64,000 bases of DNA. Source: Bdellovibrionales bacterium GWA2_49_15. Its GTDB lineage: Bacteria; Bdellovibrionota; Bacteriovoracia; Bacteriovoracales; Bacteriovoracaceae. The stretch covers positions 162,538-226,537 of the forward strand of contig MEPP01000032.1 in NCBI GenBank assembly GCA_001769855.1. Direction: 5' to 3'. The translations under genes and the position numbers were made by a program. Numbering within the stretch: position 1 is the stretch's first letter; each line of letters opens with the position of its first letter. A model generated the notes under the pieces. That model saw only the letters and a program-made list of their open reading frames with translations, had not been told where the DNA came from and made no database searches. Positions 1 through 7,496 of the stretch are shown in pieces.

Positions 1-4
1 TTAG

Positions 5-796
5 ATGAAAACTTTATTAGCATGCTTGCTCCTCTTCAGTTGCTCGCATCACTCTCCACAACCCTCAAAAAATCCGGAAGAAGTAAAAACCCCACAACTA
101 TCTTTTTCTGAGGGCGACCGGGAATTTAAGGCCGATCTTGTTTTGCCAGAGCAAATTGCCGGAAAACTCCCTCTGGTGATCATTGTGCATGAGTGGTGGG
201 GAAAAAATGAGTACGTGCAAAAGCGCGCGGCCATGCTGGCCCAGCTAGGATATGCCGCCCTGGTCGTGGATCTCTTCGGCAACGGCGAGATCGCCGCATC
301 TCCAGAAGTTGCCCGCACCCTCACCTCGCCTTTCTATGAGAATTCCAATTTATCAATTCAAAGGTTGAACCAATATCTGGAATTGGCCCGCCAGGACTCT
401 CGTCTGAACCTTGATAACATTTATGCCATCGGTTACTGTTTTGGGGGAACCCAGGTTTTAAATTGGGCCAGAAGTGGTGTGGAAATAAAAGGCGTGGCCA
501 GCTTTCATGGCAGTTTAAGCTCGCCCTTGCAGATGAAAGCTGATTCCCCCATCAAAATTCTTGTGCAAAATGGTGCCGCCGATCCTCTCGTGCCGGCCAG
601 GGACATCAAGGCCTTCAAGGTGGAAATGAAAAAGGCCAAGGCCCGGTTAACCTTTCACAGCTACAAAGGCGCTTTACACGCCTTCACCAACCCCGACGCG
701 ACCTTGCTCGGGAAGCGCTTTAAAATGCCAGTCGCGTACCATGAGATGGCCGATAAGGCCTCCTGGGACGAGCTGATAAAATTTCTTAAAAATTGA
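5..796 (+). CDS. dienelactone hydrolase family lipoprotein
   Basis: An alpha/beta hydrolase of the dienelactone hydrolase family, 263 residues. The family's Cys-Asp-His triad is visible: Cys145 in GYCFGG, Asp193 in AADPLV and His225 in GALHAF. The N-terminus is a short hydrophobic stretch ending LLFSC with Cys13 as a likely lipidation site, although Phe at -2 is not ideal for a lipobox. The protein therefore probably sits on the periplasmic face of a membrane. Family members hydrolyse lactones or esters; the substrate here cannot be read from sequence. The start is 4 bases into the window, so its promoter and upstream neighbour are not visible. The lipoprotein-type N-terminus supports this start. 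Confidence 0.85.
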   Translation: MKTLLACLLLFSCSHHSPQPSKNPEEVKTPQLSFSEGDREFKADLVLPEQIAGKLPLVIIVHEWWGKNEYVQKRAAMLAQLGYAALVVDLFGNGEIAASPEVARTLTSPFYENSNLSIQRLNQYLELARQDSRLNLDNIYAIGYCFGGTQVLNWARSGVEIKGVASFHGSLSSPLQMKADSPIKILVQNGAADPLVPARDIKAFKVEMKKAKARLTFHSYKGALHAFTNPDATLLGKRFKMPVAYHEMADKASWDELIKFLKN

Positions 797-916
797 ACAC
801 TTCCCCCTTAAGCCAATGAATACAGTCAGTCATTTGTTCAATAAGCTCAACTAACTAGGCAAGAACAGGCCCGAGCACGCGCGCCTAGGCCAAAACATGG
901 ATAATACTTACTACAA

Positions 917-2362
917 ATGAAAAAACTAACTGTTTTTCTTTTGACCTTCACACTTTTTTCCACGCCCGCCTGGGCCAAAAACATTGCCATCATGGGAGCG
1001 GCTTCGGGCCAGTGTGTAGACCTGGCCAAGGGCCAAGATTATTTTGAGAAAGATACCCGCTTCATGTCGAACGCCATGAAAAAGATGGGCTGGGAAACCA
1101 CCACCTTCACCGGCAATCCGCGGGAAGGTGAAAGTGAATTTATGCTCAATACCTTTATGCAATCTCTCAATCAGGCGGGGTCAGGTGATCAGCTTTTTAT
1201 CAATTTAAATACCCACGGAAGCCGGGAGCAGGAGGGTTTCAGCGGGGCCCCAGGTGCCGTCCATTCGATTTGCTTTCAAGGTCCGGGGGGCGAGCAGCAC
1301 TGGGTATCCATGCGCACGATCAAAGAGAAAATTGCCCAGCTTGCGTCCCAAGGGGTCAAGGTGGCGGTGTTGGATTCCTCCTGTTATGGCGGGGGCGCGA
1401 TCTCCCAGCTGGCAGGTGAAAATGTCTGCGTCGTTTCGGGCACAACTGCCAACCTCACCAATCAAGGTAATGATGTGAGTCTCTCCATGGTGGCGCAGCT
1501 TGCGGTCAAAAAGCTGCCCAGGGGCGAGCAGGATGAGCTTTTTCAAAATTATCCCATGCCAGGTCTGAGTGCCCTTCGCGCCAATGGTGTTGGCGCCAGG
1601 ATGAGCGTCGACGTCTCTCAGAGTGAAGGCGTGAGCATGGAAAATTTATTCCTGAACGCCCGCACCTTCGGGGCCTTTGGCCATGAGCATATGCCCGCCC
1701 AGATCAGCTCTGATGTCGAAGGATACGGACACTCTCTTGGCCGCGCCCTCGCCCCTTTAGGCCTGGCACCCGAGTATGCCGTGACTCGGGCCGGGGTTAT
1801 CAACAGCAGCATGTCCGCCAACGTGATTGAGGCCGTGGTCGCTTCGAACATGCAAGGGGGGGACGCGCGGGCCTATTACGATAAATATTCCTGCGCCACC
1901 TTTGATAATCCATTCTGGCAGGTAGAAGATTTCATTGATCAGATCAAGACGGTGTTGGCGCAGAAGAAACTGCGCAATGAAGTGCTAAGTGAGGACGAAG
2001 TTCTTATGGCCCGGACGCTCCAACGCCTGGGCTTCAATAGTCTCGAGGATGCCCAGAAAAAAATGCGCGCTTATGTCAATGAGCGAGTGCGACTCTATAA
2101 CGAGATCAAGATCCTTGCGGCGAGAATCCAGGCCTATGACCAGGATCGGTTGCCTGACGGAAAATTTCCTCCTGACATCACCAGGCTGCGAAAAGCCGAT
2201 CTCAAAAAAATGGAAAAGGCCTACCTGGACCATGCACGTTTGAACGCCAATAGTCTGAGCGAACGTCTGGATAAGGCCTACTATCTTGCCCAATATATCG
2301 CCCAGAGGAAGACCACCCATGAAGATCCAAAGGCCCGGGCCTGTGCTGATTTTAAATTTTAG
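917..2362 (+). CDS. exported caspase-like (clan CD) cysteine peptidase homologue
   Basis: 481 residues with a clean signal peptide ending near Ala-Trp-Ala at residue 20. Two motifs fit a caspase-like fold: a hydrophobic strand followed by His100-Gly in LNTHGS, and a second strand followed by Asp-Ser-Ser-Cys156 in VLDSSCYGG. This His/Cys dyad is the clan CD signature, so a secreted or periplasmic peptidase of C13/C14 type is likely. Residues after about 220 match nothing I recognise, and roughly 360-480 is a charged, helical tail. The next gene starts 44 bases before this one ends, in another frame, so the two are probably translated together. Activity is inferred from the dyad only. Confidence 0.7.
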   Translation: MKKLTVFLLTFTLFSTPAWAKNIAIMGAASGQCVDLAKGQDYFEKDTRFMSNAMKKMGWETTTFTGNPREGESEFMLNTFMQSLNQAGSGDQLFINLNTHGSREQEGFSGAPGAVHSICFQGPGGEQHWVSMRTIKEKIAQLASQGVKVAVLDSSCYGGGAISQLAGENVCVVSGTTANLTNQGNDVSLSMVAQLAVKKLPRGEQDELFQNYPMPGLSALRANGVGARMSVDVSQSEGVSMENLFLNARTFGAFGHEHMPAQISSDVEGYGHSLGRALAPLGLAPEYAVTRAGVINSSMSANVIEAVVASNMQGGDARAYYDKYSCATFDNPFWQVEDFIDQIKTVLAQKKLRNEVLSEDEVLMARTLQRLGFNSLEDAQKKMRAYVNERVRLYNEIKILAARIQAYDQDRLPDGKFPPDITRLRKADLKKMEKAYLDHARLNANSLSERLDKAYYLAQYIAQRKTTHEDPKARACADFKF

Positions 2363-2711
2363 CTTACTTCTACTTCTTCTCGGATTTTCCAACAGCAGGG
2401 CCTCTGAGATGGAAAGATGTGCAAGTTATCGGGTGCAGGGTTTTGTGCGGACAAGTGAAAAAGATGGGGTGAGAATCGTCATCCATCCTGAAGCGCGTTC
2501 AGAATATGTGCTCTCTTTTGCAGACAAGAAGGAGCAGGAGACCTTGTCGGAATATAAAAATATCGCCGTCGAGGCCAGAGTGGAGGTGCCGGTAAGGGGC
2601 CAGATTTATTCAATCAAGGCCCGTCTCATAGGGGTGGATTTCGTTTTACCCAGTCCCAAACAAGCTCATTTTCCTATTAGTCTAGTCAAGGAAATGCCGT
2701 GCCGTCCTTAA
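2319..2711 (+). CDS. small exported protein of unknown function
   Basis: 130 residues from an ATG at 2319, preceded by AGAGGAAG at a normal ribosome-binding distance. An upstream in-frame ATG at 2286 lacks such a site. The N-terminus has a run of leucines followed by Ser-Arg-Ala-Ser, a plausible signal peptide. The mature part is mostly beta-strand-like and carries two cysteines, one at each end (ERCASY and MPCRP), which could pair. It overlaps the caspase-like gene by 44 bases, so the two products may work together, for instance as enzyme and partner or inhibitor. That is inference from gene order; no family was recognised. Confidence 0.65.
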   Translation: MKIQRPGPVLILNFSLLLLLLGFSNSRASEMERCASYRVQGFVRTSEKDGVRIVIHPEARSEYVLSFADKKEQETLSEYKNIAVEARVEVPVRGQIYSIKARLIGVDFVLPSPKQAHFPISLVKEMPCRP

Positions 2712-2768
2712 GGGTGGCGCAGGAATAACTCCAACGCATTCCCTTAAACGAGGTTACCGAGTGTGAAA

Positions 2769-3083
2769 CTAGTAACGATTTCTTCCACCGCCGCCGCCGC
2801 CGCCGAATCCGCCTCGTGAGCTGTTTTCACGTGGGGCCTGTGGTTTAGCTTCTGTCACATTCATTTGACGTCCACCGAACTCAGTTCCGTTCAGACCTTT
2901 AATGGCACCTTGGGCCTCTTCAACTGTCGACATTTCGACAAAGGCAAAACCCTTGCTGCGATTTGTATCGCGGTCAACAATCACTTTCGCCGAATCAACA
3001 TTGCCGAACTCAGAAAATTTTTCTGACAAAGTTTCATTGGTGATGTCGTAACCTAGGTTACCAACATAAATTTTTCTACTCAT
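2769..3083 (-). CDS. glycine-rich RRM RNA-binding protein
   Basis: 104 residues with one RNA recognition motif: RNP2 is IYVGNL at residues 4-9 and RNP1 is KGFAFVEM at 44-51. A short Gly/Arg-rich tail follows (residues 87-104, with GGGGGGG). This is the layout of small bacterial and cyanobacterial RRM proteins, many of which respond to cold and bind single-stranded RNA. The start at 3083 is supported by AGGAG six bases upstream; a longer reading to 3122 has no such site. The AT-rich tandem repeats at 3127-3163 lie in its upstream region. Confidence 0.9.
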   Translation of the reverse strand: MSRKIYVGNLGYDITNETLSEKFSEFGNVDSAKVIVDRDTNRSKGFAFVEMSTVEEAQGAIKGLNGTEFGGRQMNVTEAKPQAPRENSSRGGFGGGGGGGRNRY

Positions 3084-3126
3084 AAATACTCCTATCCATT
3101 TAATGCCACGAAAATGTGACAATCTT

Positions 3127-3163
3127 TTTATAATTTTGTTTATAATTTTGTTTATTTATTTTG
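3127..3163. repeat. AT-rich 12-bp tandem direct repeat
   Basis: Two perfect copies of TTTATAATTTTG (3127-3138 and 3139-3150) are followed by a degraded third copy (3151-3163). The block lies 44-80 bases upstream of the RRM gene start. Read on the minus strand it gives A-tract-rich sequence with TATAAA hexamers, so it may supply the -10 region or an UP-like element for that gene. Confidence 0.6.
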
Positions 3164-3311
3164 GGGATTTTTCTTTCTGCAAAACTAATAAGCAAATTCA
3201 GTGTTAAGTTAAATCTGCTTAAATAATTTCATCGTATTGACAATAACAAAGCCAGATATATGCCCGCATACTACTCGCATCTTTACCTTCTGCATACTAA
3301 AATCTTTAACT

Positions 3312-3767
3312 ATGAAAAAACCGACCATTTGGATCGATGCCGATGCCTGCCCGAAAGTGATCAAGGAAGTGATTTTTAAGGCCTCGGCGCGCCTACAACT
3401 TGAAGTCGTGATGGTCGCCAACAGCTCCATGATCATCCCTAAAAGTCCCTTTATCAGACTCGTAACCGTGGAATCAGGTGCCGATGTGGCCGACAGCTAT
3501 ATTGTCTCGGAGATCAAGGCCTCTGATATTGTCATCACTGCGGATATCCCACTCGCGGCCTTAGTGGTGGAAAAACAGGCCACGGCCCTTAATGTTCGAG
3601 GAGAAATTTACACCGAGGAAAATGTGCGAGAGAAACTCTCCATGCGAAATTTCATGAAAGAGCTTCGCGACAGTGGCGTGGAAACCGGCGGGCCCGAGGC
3701 CTTCGGAGCAAAAGATAAGGAGCGCTTTACCAACGCCTTCAATAAAATTCTCAATCGTTCAAGCTAA
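3312..3767 (+). CDS. YaiI/YqxD family (UPF0178) protein
   Basis: 151 residues matching the YaiI/YqxD family: the N-terminal IWIDADACP, the ADSYIV segment and the C-terminal GPEAFGAKDKERF stretch are hallmarks. The conserved acidic N-terminus suggests a PIN/NYN-like nuclease fold, but no biochemical role is firmly established for the family. The ATG at 3312 directly precedes the conserved domain; the upstream ATG at 3237 adds a non-conserved leader and is unlikely. Its last four bases overlap the end of the convergent ABC permease gene. Confidence 0.9.
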   Translation: MKKPTIWIDADACPKVIKEVIFKASARLQLEVVMVANSSMIIPKSPFIRLVTVESGADVADSYIVSEIKASDIVITADIPLAALVVEKQATALNVRGEIYTEENVREKLSMRNFMKELRDSGVETGGPEAFGAKDKERFTNAFNKILNRSS

Positions 3768-4864
3768 TACCACTTAAAGATTTTGAGTCCGGAGACAAAG
3801 CAAACCGTTCCGAAGGTGGCCAAAATTAAAATCTCTCGACTCACGGACATCAGATTCGGCTCTTCCAGCATGATTCTTCTCAACGTATCAATCAGCAAGG
3901 TAAGAGGAAGAAATTTAATCACCGGCCGGGCCCATTCGGGAAAATTATGGTAGCTAAAAAAAACCCCGGAGAGCACCATCATGGGCGTTGTCACGACATT
4001 GATGATACCGGTACCGATATCAATTGAGGTGGTCCTTGAGGCGGTAAAGATCGAAAGCCCGCTAAAGGCCCAGTTCCCCGCCAAAAAAACAAGAAAAACT
4101 GAAAAGAAACTACTGCTTATTTGGAACTTGAAATAATACACAGAAAATAAAATCAAGATTGTGGCTTCAATAAATCCGATCATCATGCGCGATAAGATCT
4201 GGGAGAATAAATACGATGATCGCCTCATCGGGGTGGCCAATAGTCTGCGGAGAAGTTTTTTGGAACGTCTCTCAATCAAGCTATAGCTGATACCCCACAT
4301 GCAGGACATCATGATTCCCATCCCCAACAACCCCGGAATGAGAAAATCAACATATCGAGTGCCAGGGACATTGATCGGATTAACTCGTTCGTTCGAGCTT
4401 TGACTGAGACGGTCCTCAATCATTGCCCGAGTGATAAAATAGGTTATCTGGGCATCCTGATTGCGCGGATCGAATTCATAGCCAATTCCGTCAGGGCCCT
4501 CACTGGCCATAACGGCGATGATTCCACGCTTGAGCAGCTGAATCGCCTGCTCAGGTGAGACCAGATAAAAGTTTATTTTATTCGCGCCGAAGGCCCGGGT
4601 TTCGATTGTTTTTTCAAATTTTCTCATGCCGCTATCCTGGGCCTGAATCTCGGTGGCATTTTTTGTCACATAATCAAGGGCCAGATGTTTGGAATTTATT
4701 TTTTCAACAACGGCGAGAGATCGAACCGTCATCGGCTTCGAGGAAAACGCCATGCCCAGTCCCCAGGCCATGAGCACAGGAAATCCGATCCCCCAAAGGA
4801 TGACTCCAGGGTCTCGAATGATCTCTTTTATTTGAATTTCAATTAGCTTTGCTAACTGTCTCAT
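3764..4864 (-). CDS. ABC-2 type transporter permease
   Basis: 366 residues with ABC-2 permease topology: one N-terminal membrane segment (about 20-40), a large soluble loop (about 40-170), then a cluster of five hydrophobic segments from about 175 to 365 with the charged turn ERRSKKLLRRLLATPM between them. This is the DrrB/YhhJ-like arrangement. It is encoded with the ATPase just upstream, and the two genes overlap by 26 bases, indicating tight coupling. Together they form an exporter whose substrate (drug, lipid or peptide) is unknown. Confidence 0.88.
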   Translation of the reverse strand: MRQLAKLIEIQIKEIIRDPGVILWGIGFPVLMAWGLGMAFSSKPMTVRSLAVVEKINSKHLALDYVTKNATEIQAQDSGMRKFEKTIETRAFGANKINFYLVSPEQAIQLLKRGIIAVMASEGPDGIGYEFDPRNQDAQITYFITRAMIEDRLSQSSNERVNPINVPGTRYVDFLIPGLLGMGIMMSCMWGISYSLIERRSKKLLRRLLATPMRRSSYLFSQILSRMMIGFIEATILILFSVYYFKFQISSSFFSVFLVFLAGNWAFSGLSIFTASRTTSIDIGTGIINVVTTPMMVLSGVFFSYHNFPEWARPVIKFLPLTLLIDTLRRIMLEEPNLMSVSREILILATFGTVCFVSGLKIFKWY

Positions 4865-5594
4865 CGCTCAGACCTCGCCCCGTCAGATAAATGAAAAGCT
4901 CATCCAAGTTGGCCTTGCCACTTTCCTTCAACAGCTGCTCCGGGGTTCCCTCTTTTATAATCAAACCTTGATCCATCATGATAATCCGGTCGCACAGAAA
5001 GTTAGCTTCCTCCATATAGTGGGTGGTGAGTATCAAGGAGGTTTTTTCTTTAGCTTTCAGGTCGCATAAAATATTCCAAATTTCCCTCCGGGCGGAAGGG
5101 TCCAGGCCGGTGGTCGGTTCATCCAGGATAAGCACCTCTGGGCGATTTAGAATGGCGAGGCCCAAGGCAAGCTTTTGTCTTTGTCCACCAGATAGATGCA
5201 CGGTCCTCGCCGAGACCTTGTCCCTTAGGTTGACCATCTCAATGATTTCCTGCACTCTGCTTTCACCCAGCTCAAAGAAGCTGGCAAACAGCCGAAGCGT
5301 TTCTAGAGTGGTGATTCTTTCAAAAAATTTTGTTTCCTGAAGTGAAAGCCCCATTATCTTATGAAGTTCGTGAGCGTTCTTTTTCCAGCTGAGTCCCTTG
5401 ATCCGGATAGAGCCGCGATCTGGAGTTTGGATGCCCTCGATAATTTCCACAAACGTTGTTTTTCCTGCCCCATTCGGCCCGAGAATCGCCACATACTCGC
5501 CCTGGGGCACAAACAGACTCACACCTTTCAAGGCCCGCACTCCATTGAAAGATTTATGAATATCTTCTGCGCAAACTAAACAGCCCGTTTCCAT
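4839..5594 (-). CDS. ABC transporter ATP-binding protein
   Basis: 251 residues with a complete nucleotide-binding domain: Walker A GPNGAGKTT, signature LSGGQRQ, Walker B VLILDEPTTGLD and the switch His in LTTHYMEEA. This is the CcmA/DrrA type that drives ABC-2 permeases. The C-terminal KANLDELFIYLTGRGL is the usual tail of this subfamily. Its 3' end overlaps the permease gene. The bases just before its ATG give a poor ribosome-binding site, but an 18-codon reading frame with a strong site ends eight bases upstream, so initiation may depend on translation of that leader. Confidence 0.92.
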   Translation of the reverse strand: METGCLVCAEDIHKSFNGVRALKGVSLFVPQGEYVAILGPNGAGKTTFVEIIEGIQTPDRGSIRIKGLSWKKNAHELHKIMGLSLQETKFFERITTLETLRLFASFFELGESRVQEIIEMVNLRDKVSARTVHLSGGQRQKLALGLAILNRPEVLILDEPTTGLDPSARREIWNILCDLKAKEKTSLILTTHYMEEANFLCDRIIMMDQGLIIKEGTPEQLLKESGKANLDELFIYLTGRGLSDETVSKAN

Positions 5595-5602
5595 GAATCC
5601 GT

Positions 5603-5659
5603 CTAGTTTAGAATCGGACGGTTCAAAAGGACAAAAACGGCCACCAAGATTTTCTGCAT
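5603..5659 (-). CDS. possible 18-residue leader peptide of the ABC exporter operon
   Basis: A short frame encodes MQKILVAVFVLLNRPILN and stops at TAG. Its ATG at 5659 is preceded by AAGGAGAACTT, the best ribosome-binding site in this region. The stop lies eight bases before the ATG of the ABC ATPase gene, in a different frame. Such an arrangement fits translational coupling or a regulatory leader peptide, as known for some drug-resistance and ABC genes. It could be chance; the evidence is the strong site and the placement only. Confidence 0.45.
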   Translation of the reverse strand: MQKILVAVFVLLNRPILN

Positions 5660-6018
5660 AAGTTCTCCTTAAGATTTTTGTGGTGGTTTATTGATAACAA
5701 ACAAAAGTAAAAAAGTGAAGAAAACTGAGCTTCTTCCCCCGAGAGATGAATCTGATCATCGGCTAAAATGACATGTCTTTCTTTCCGCTCCTGGAACACT
5801 TGATTCTCTTTCTTTCAAGAGAATTGAGCAATTTCCCCTCTGATAAAGGCTTTTTTGAAATGCTAAGATAAAGGTAGGATTAAAGCCGCTGACACTATAT
5901 TTTGCCTCTAAATGCCATATCTCCCTAGGCTTAGAACCACTCGCCCCCTTGAAAAACGCCTCGGGTAAATTTTATAAGCACACCCATCGCCATTGCCAGT
6001 TCGGTTAAAATACTATTC
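5660..6018. other. non-coding divergent intergenic region
   Basis: About 360 bases between the leftward ABC operon and the rightward response regulator gene. No convincing reading frame was seen. It holds a small perfect hairpin (ATTCTCTT at 5803-5810 pairing with AAGAGAAT at 5817-5824) and, near its right end, a sigma70-like promoter for the response regulator. The promoter of the ABC operon must also lie here but was not recognised with confidence. Confidence 0.6.
5949..5978 (+). promoter_or_regulatory. sigma70-like promoter for the response regulator gene
   Basis: TTGAAA at 5949-5954 and TATAAG at 5973-5978 are separated by 18 bases, close to the sigma70 consensus. A transcript would start near 5985, giving a leader of about 34 bases before the ATG at 6019. 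This is a visual match only. Confidence 0.5.
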
Positions 6019-6435
6019 ATGACAAGCTTATTGCTCATTGATGACGACGCCGAAATCCGAAATTTGTACGGCCCTTTTCTGGAAAAACGCCTCCAGGCCC
6101 AATCTCAAACCACCCCTGCGAATGATCTGGTTACCATCTGTGTTGACGGCCCTCAGGCCCTTGAGGTTCTTCAGGAAACGACCGCCTTTGATATCATCGT
6201 CTGTGATTACAGCATGCCGGTGAAAAATGGCGGGGATGTGTGGAATTATGTAAAAAAATCAAACCCCTCAGTTCCCTTTATTCTTTTCACTTCCGAAGAG
6301 TTCAATGAGTTGCCTGAATTTGACAAATCATTCCAAGACCTGGGGCACATCTGTCTCAAAAAGCCTGCCTCTCCGACAAAACTCCTGCAAGTTATTACGA
6401 CTCTTCTGGCCGATACAAGAAAGTCACAGCTATAA
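6019..6435 (+). CDS. single-domain response regulator (receiver domain)
   Basis: 138 residues forming one CheY-like receiver and no output domain. Acidic pocket residues are Asp8-Asp10, the phospho-acceptor is Asp63 in VCDYSMPVKNG, the switch Thr91 follows the fourth strand and the conserved Lys is at 114/115 in LKKP. It should take a phosphoryl group from a histidine kinase and act by protein-protein contact, either as a phosphorelay intermediate or on a motor- or enzyme-type target. No kinase is encoded nearby. A cysteine synthase-like gene follows after 14 bases, which may simply be co-transcribed. Confidence 0.92.
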   Translation: MTSLLLIDDDAEIRNLYGPFLEKRLQAQSQTTPANDLVTICVDGPQALEVLQETTAFDIIVCDYSMPVKNGGDVWNYVKKSNPSVPFILFTSEEFNELPEFDKSFQDLGHICLKKPASPTKLLQVITTLLADTRKSQL

Positions 6436-6449
6436 TCTGCCCATATTTT

Positions 6450-7496
6450 ATGCAAAGAATTGACGCCATTAAAAGCTTAGTGGGTAACACTCCCCTTCTT
6501 GTGATCGAATACGAATACAAGAGCAAGAAACGCCTCATTTATGCCAAGGCCGAGCATTTAAACATGACGGGCAGTATTAAGGACCGAATGGCCCTGCATA
6601 TCATGGGTAAGGCCTATGCATCCGGCGCCTTGAGACCAGGGGCTAAAATTATCGAGGCCACCAGTGGCAATACCGGCATTTCTTTTTCCGCCATTGGCGC
6701 GGCACTCGGTCACCCGGTGACCATCTTCATGCCTGACTGGATGAGCGAGGAACGGAAAAACCTGATTCGTGCCTTGGGTGCCTCGGTGGAGCTGGTTTCA
6801 AAGGACCAGGGGGGCTTTGTCGGCAGCATCCAGTTGGCCGAAGACCTCGCCACCAGCGAAGGGAATGCTTTTTTGCCCAGGCAATTTTCCAATGATGCCA
6901 ATGTTGAGGCCCACTTTCAAACCACCGGGCCTGAGATTTTCTGGCAGCTCAGTCGCCATTTTATTACCCCTCAGGCCTTCGTTGCCGGGGTGGGAACCGG
7001 TGGCACCGTTATGGGTGTGGGGGCCTTTTTAAAGCAAGTCTGCCCCGGGTTAAAGGTCCATCCGCTGGAACCGGCCAACTCACCGACCCTAACCACCGGG
7101 CATAAGGTGGGCAAACATCGGATTCAAGGAATCTCAGATGAGTTTATCCCGCCCATCGTGGTGCTCTCCGAGCTGGACCATGTGGTGAGCGTAGACGACG
7201 GCGATGCCATAATCATGGCGCAAAAGTTGGCCCAACGCCTGGGTCTGGGTGTGGGCATTTCCTCGGGTGCCAATTTTCTGGGGGCCGTGCAACTTCAAAA
7301 TGAGCTGGGAGATGACACCGTCCTGGTGACCATCTTTCCCGACGATAATAAAAAATATCTTAGTACCGATCTAATCCGCCAGGAGACAGTCCAAAACGGT
7401 TTTCTCTCGACGGAGGTGAAGCTGACGGGTTTCAAGGCGATAAGCCGGGTGTGCAATACCGGCTGTGACCTGGGCTTACGAAATGACGGTCGGTAG
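6450..7496 (+). CDS. PLP-dependent cysteine synthase family protein
   Basis: 348 residues of the fold-type II PLP family. The cofactor lysine is Lys44 in MTGSIKDR; TSGNTGIS is the substrate-carboxylate loop and GTGGT the phosphate-binding loop. This matches O-acetylserine sulfhydrylase or cystathionine beta-synthase-like enzymes making cysteine. The C-terminal extension of about 45 residues, with Cys-Asn-Thr-Gly-Cys near the end, is longer than CysK usually has and may bind metal or be regulatory. Its end overlaps the convergent ABC exporter gene by 21 bases. True CysK and related synthases cannot be separated by eye. Confidence 0.88.
   Translation: MQRIDAIKSLVGNTPLLVIEYEYKSKKRLIYAKAEHLNMTGSIKDRMALHIMGKAYASGALRPGAKIIEATSGNTGISFSAIGAALGHPVTIFMPDWMSEERKNLIRALGASVELVSKDQGGFVGSIQLAEDLATSEGNAFLPRQFSNDANVEAHFQTTGPEIFWQLSRHFITPQAFVAGVGTGGTVMGVGAFLKQVCPGLKVHPLEPANSPTLTTGHKVGKHRIQGISDEFIPPIVVLSELDHVVSVDDGDAIIMAQKLAQRLGLGVGISSGANFLGAVQLQNELGDDTVLVTIFPDDNKKYLSTDLIRQETVQNGFLSTEVKLTGFKAISRVCNTGCDLGLRNDGR

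Noticed and set aside
917..2362. Caspase-gasdermin style phage defence
   Set aside because: The caspase-like protein is exported and no gasdermin-like gene is adjacent.
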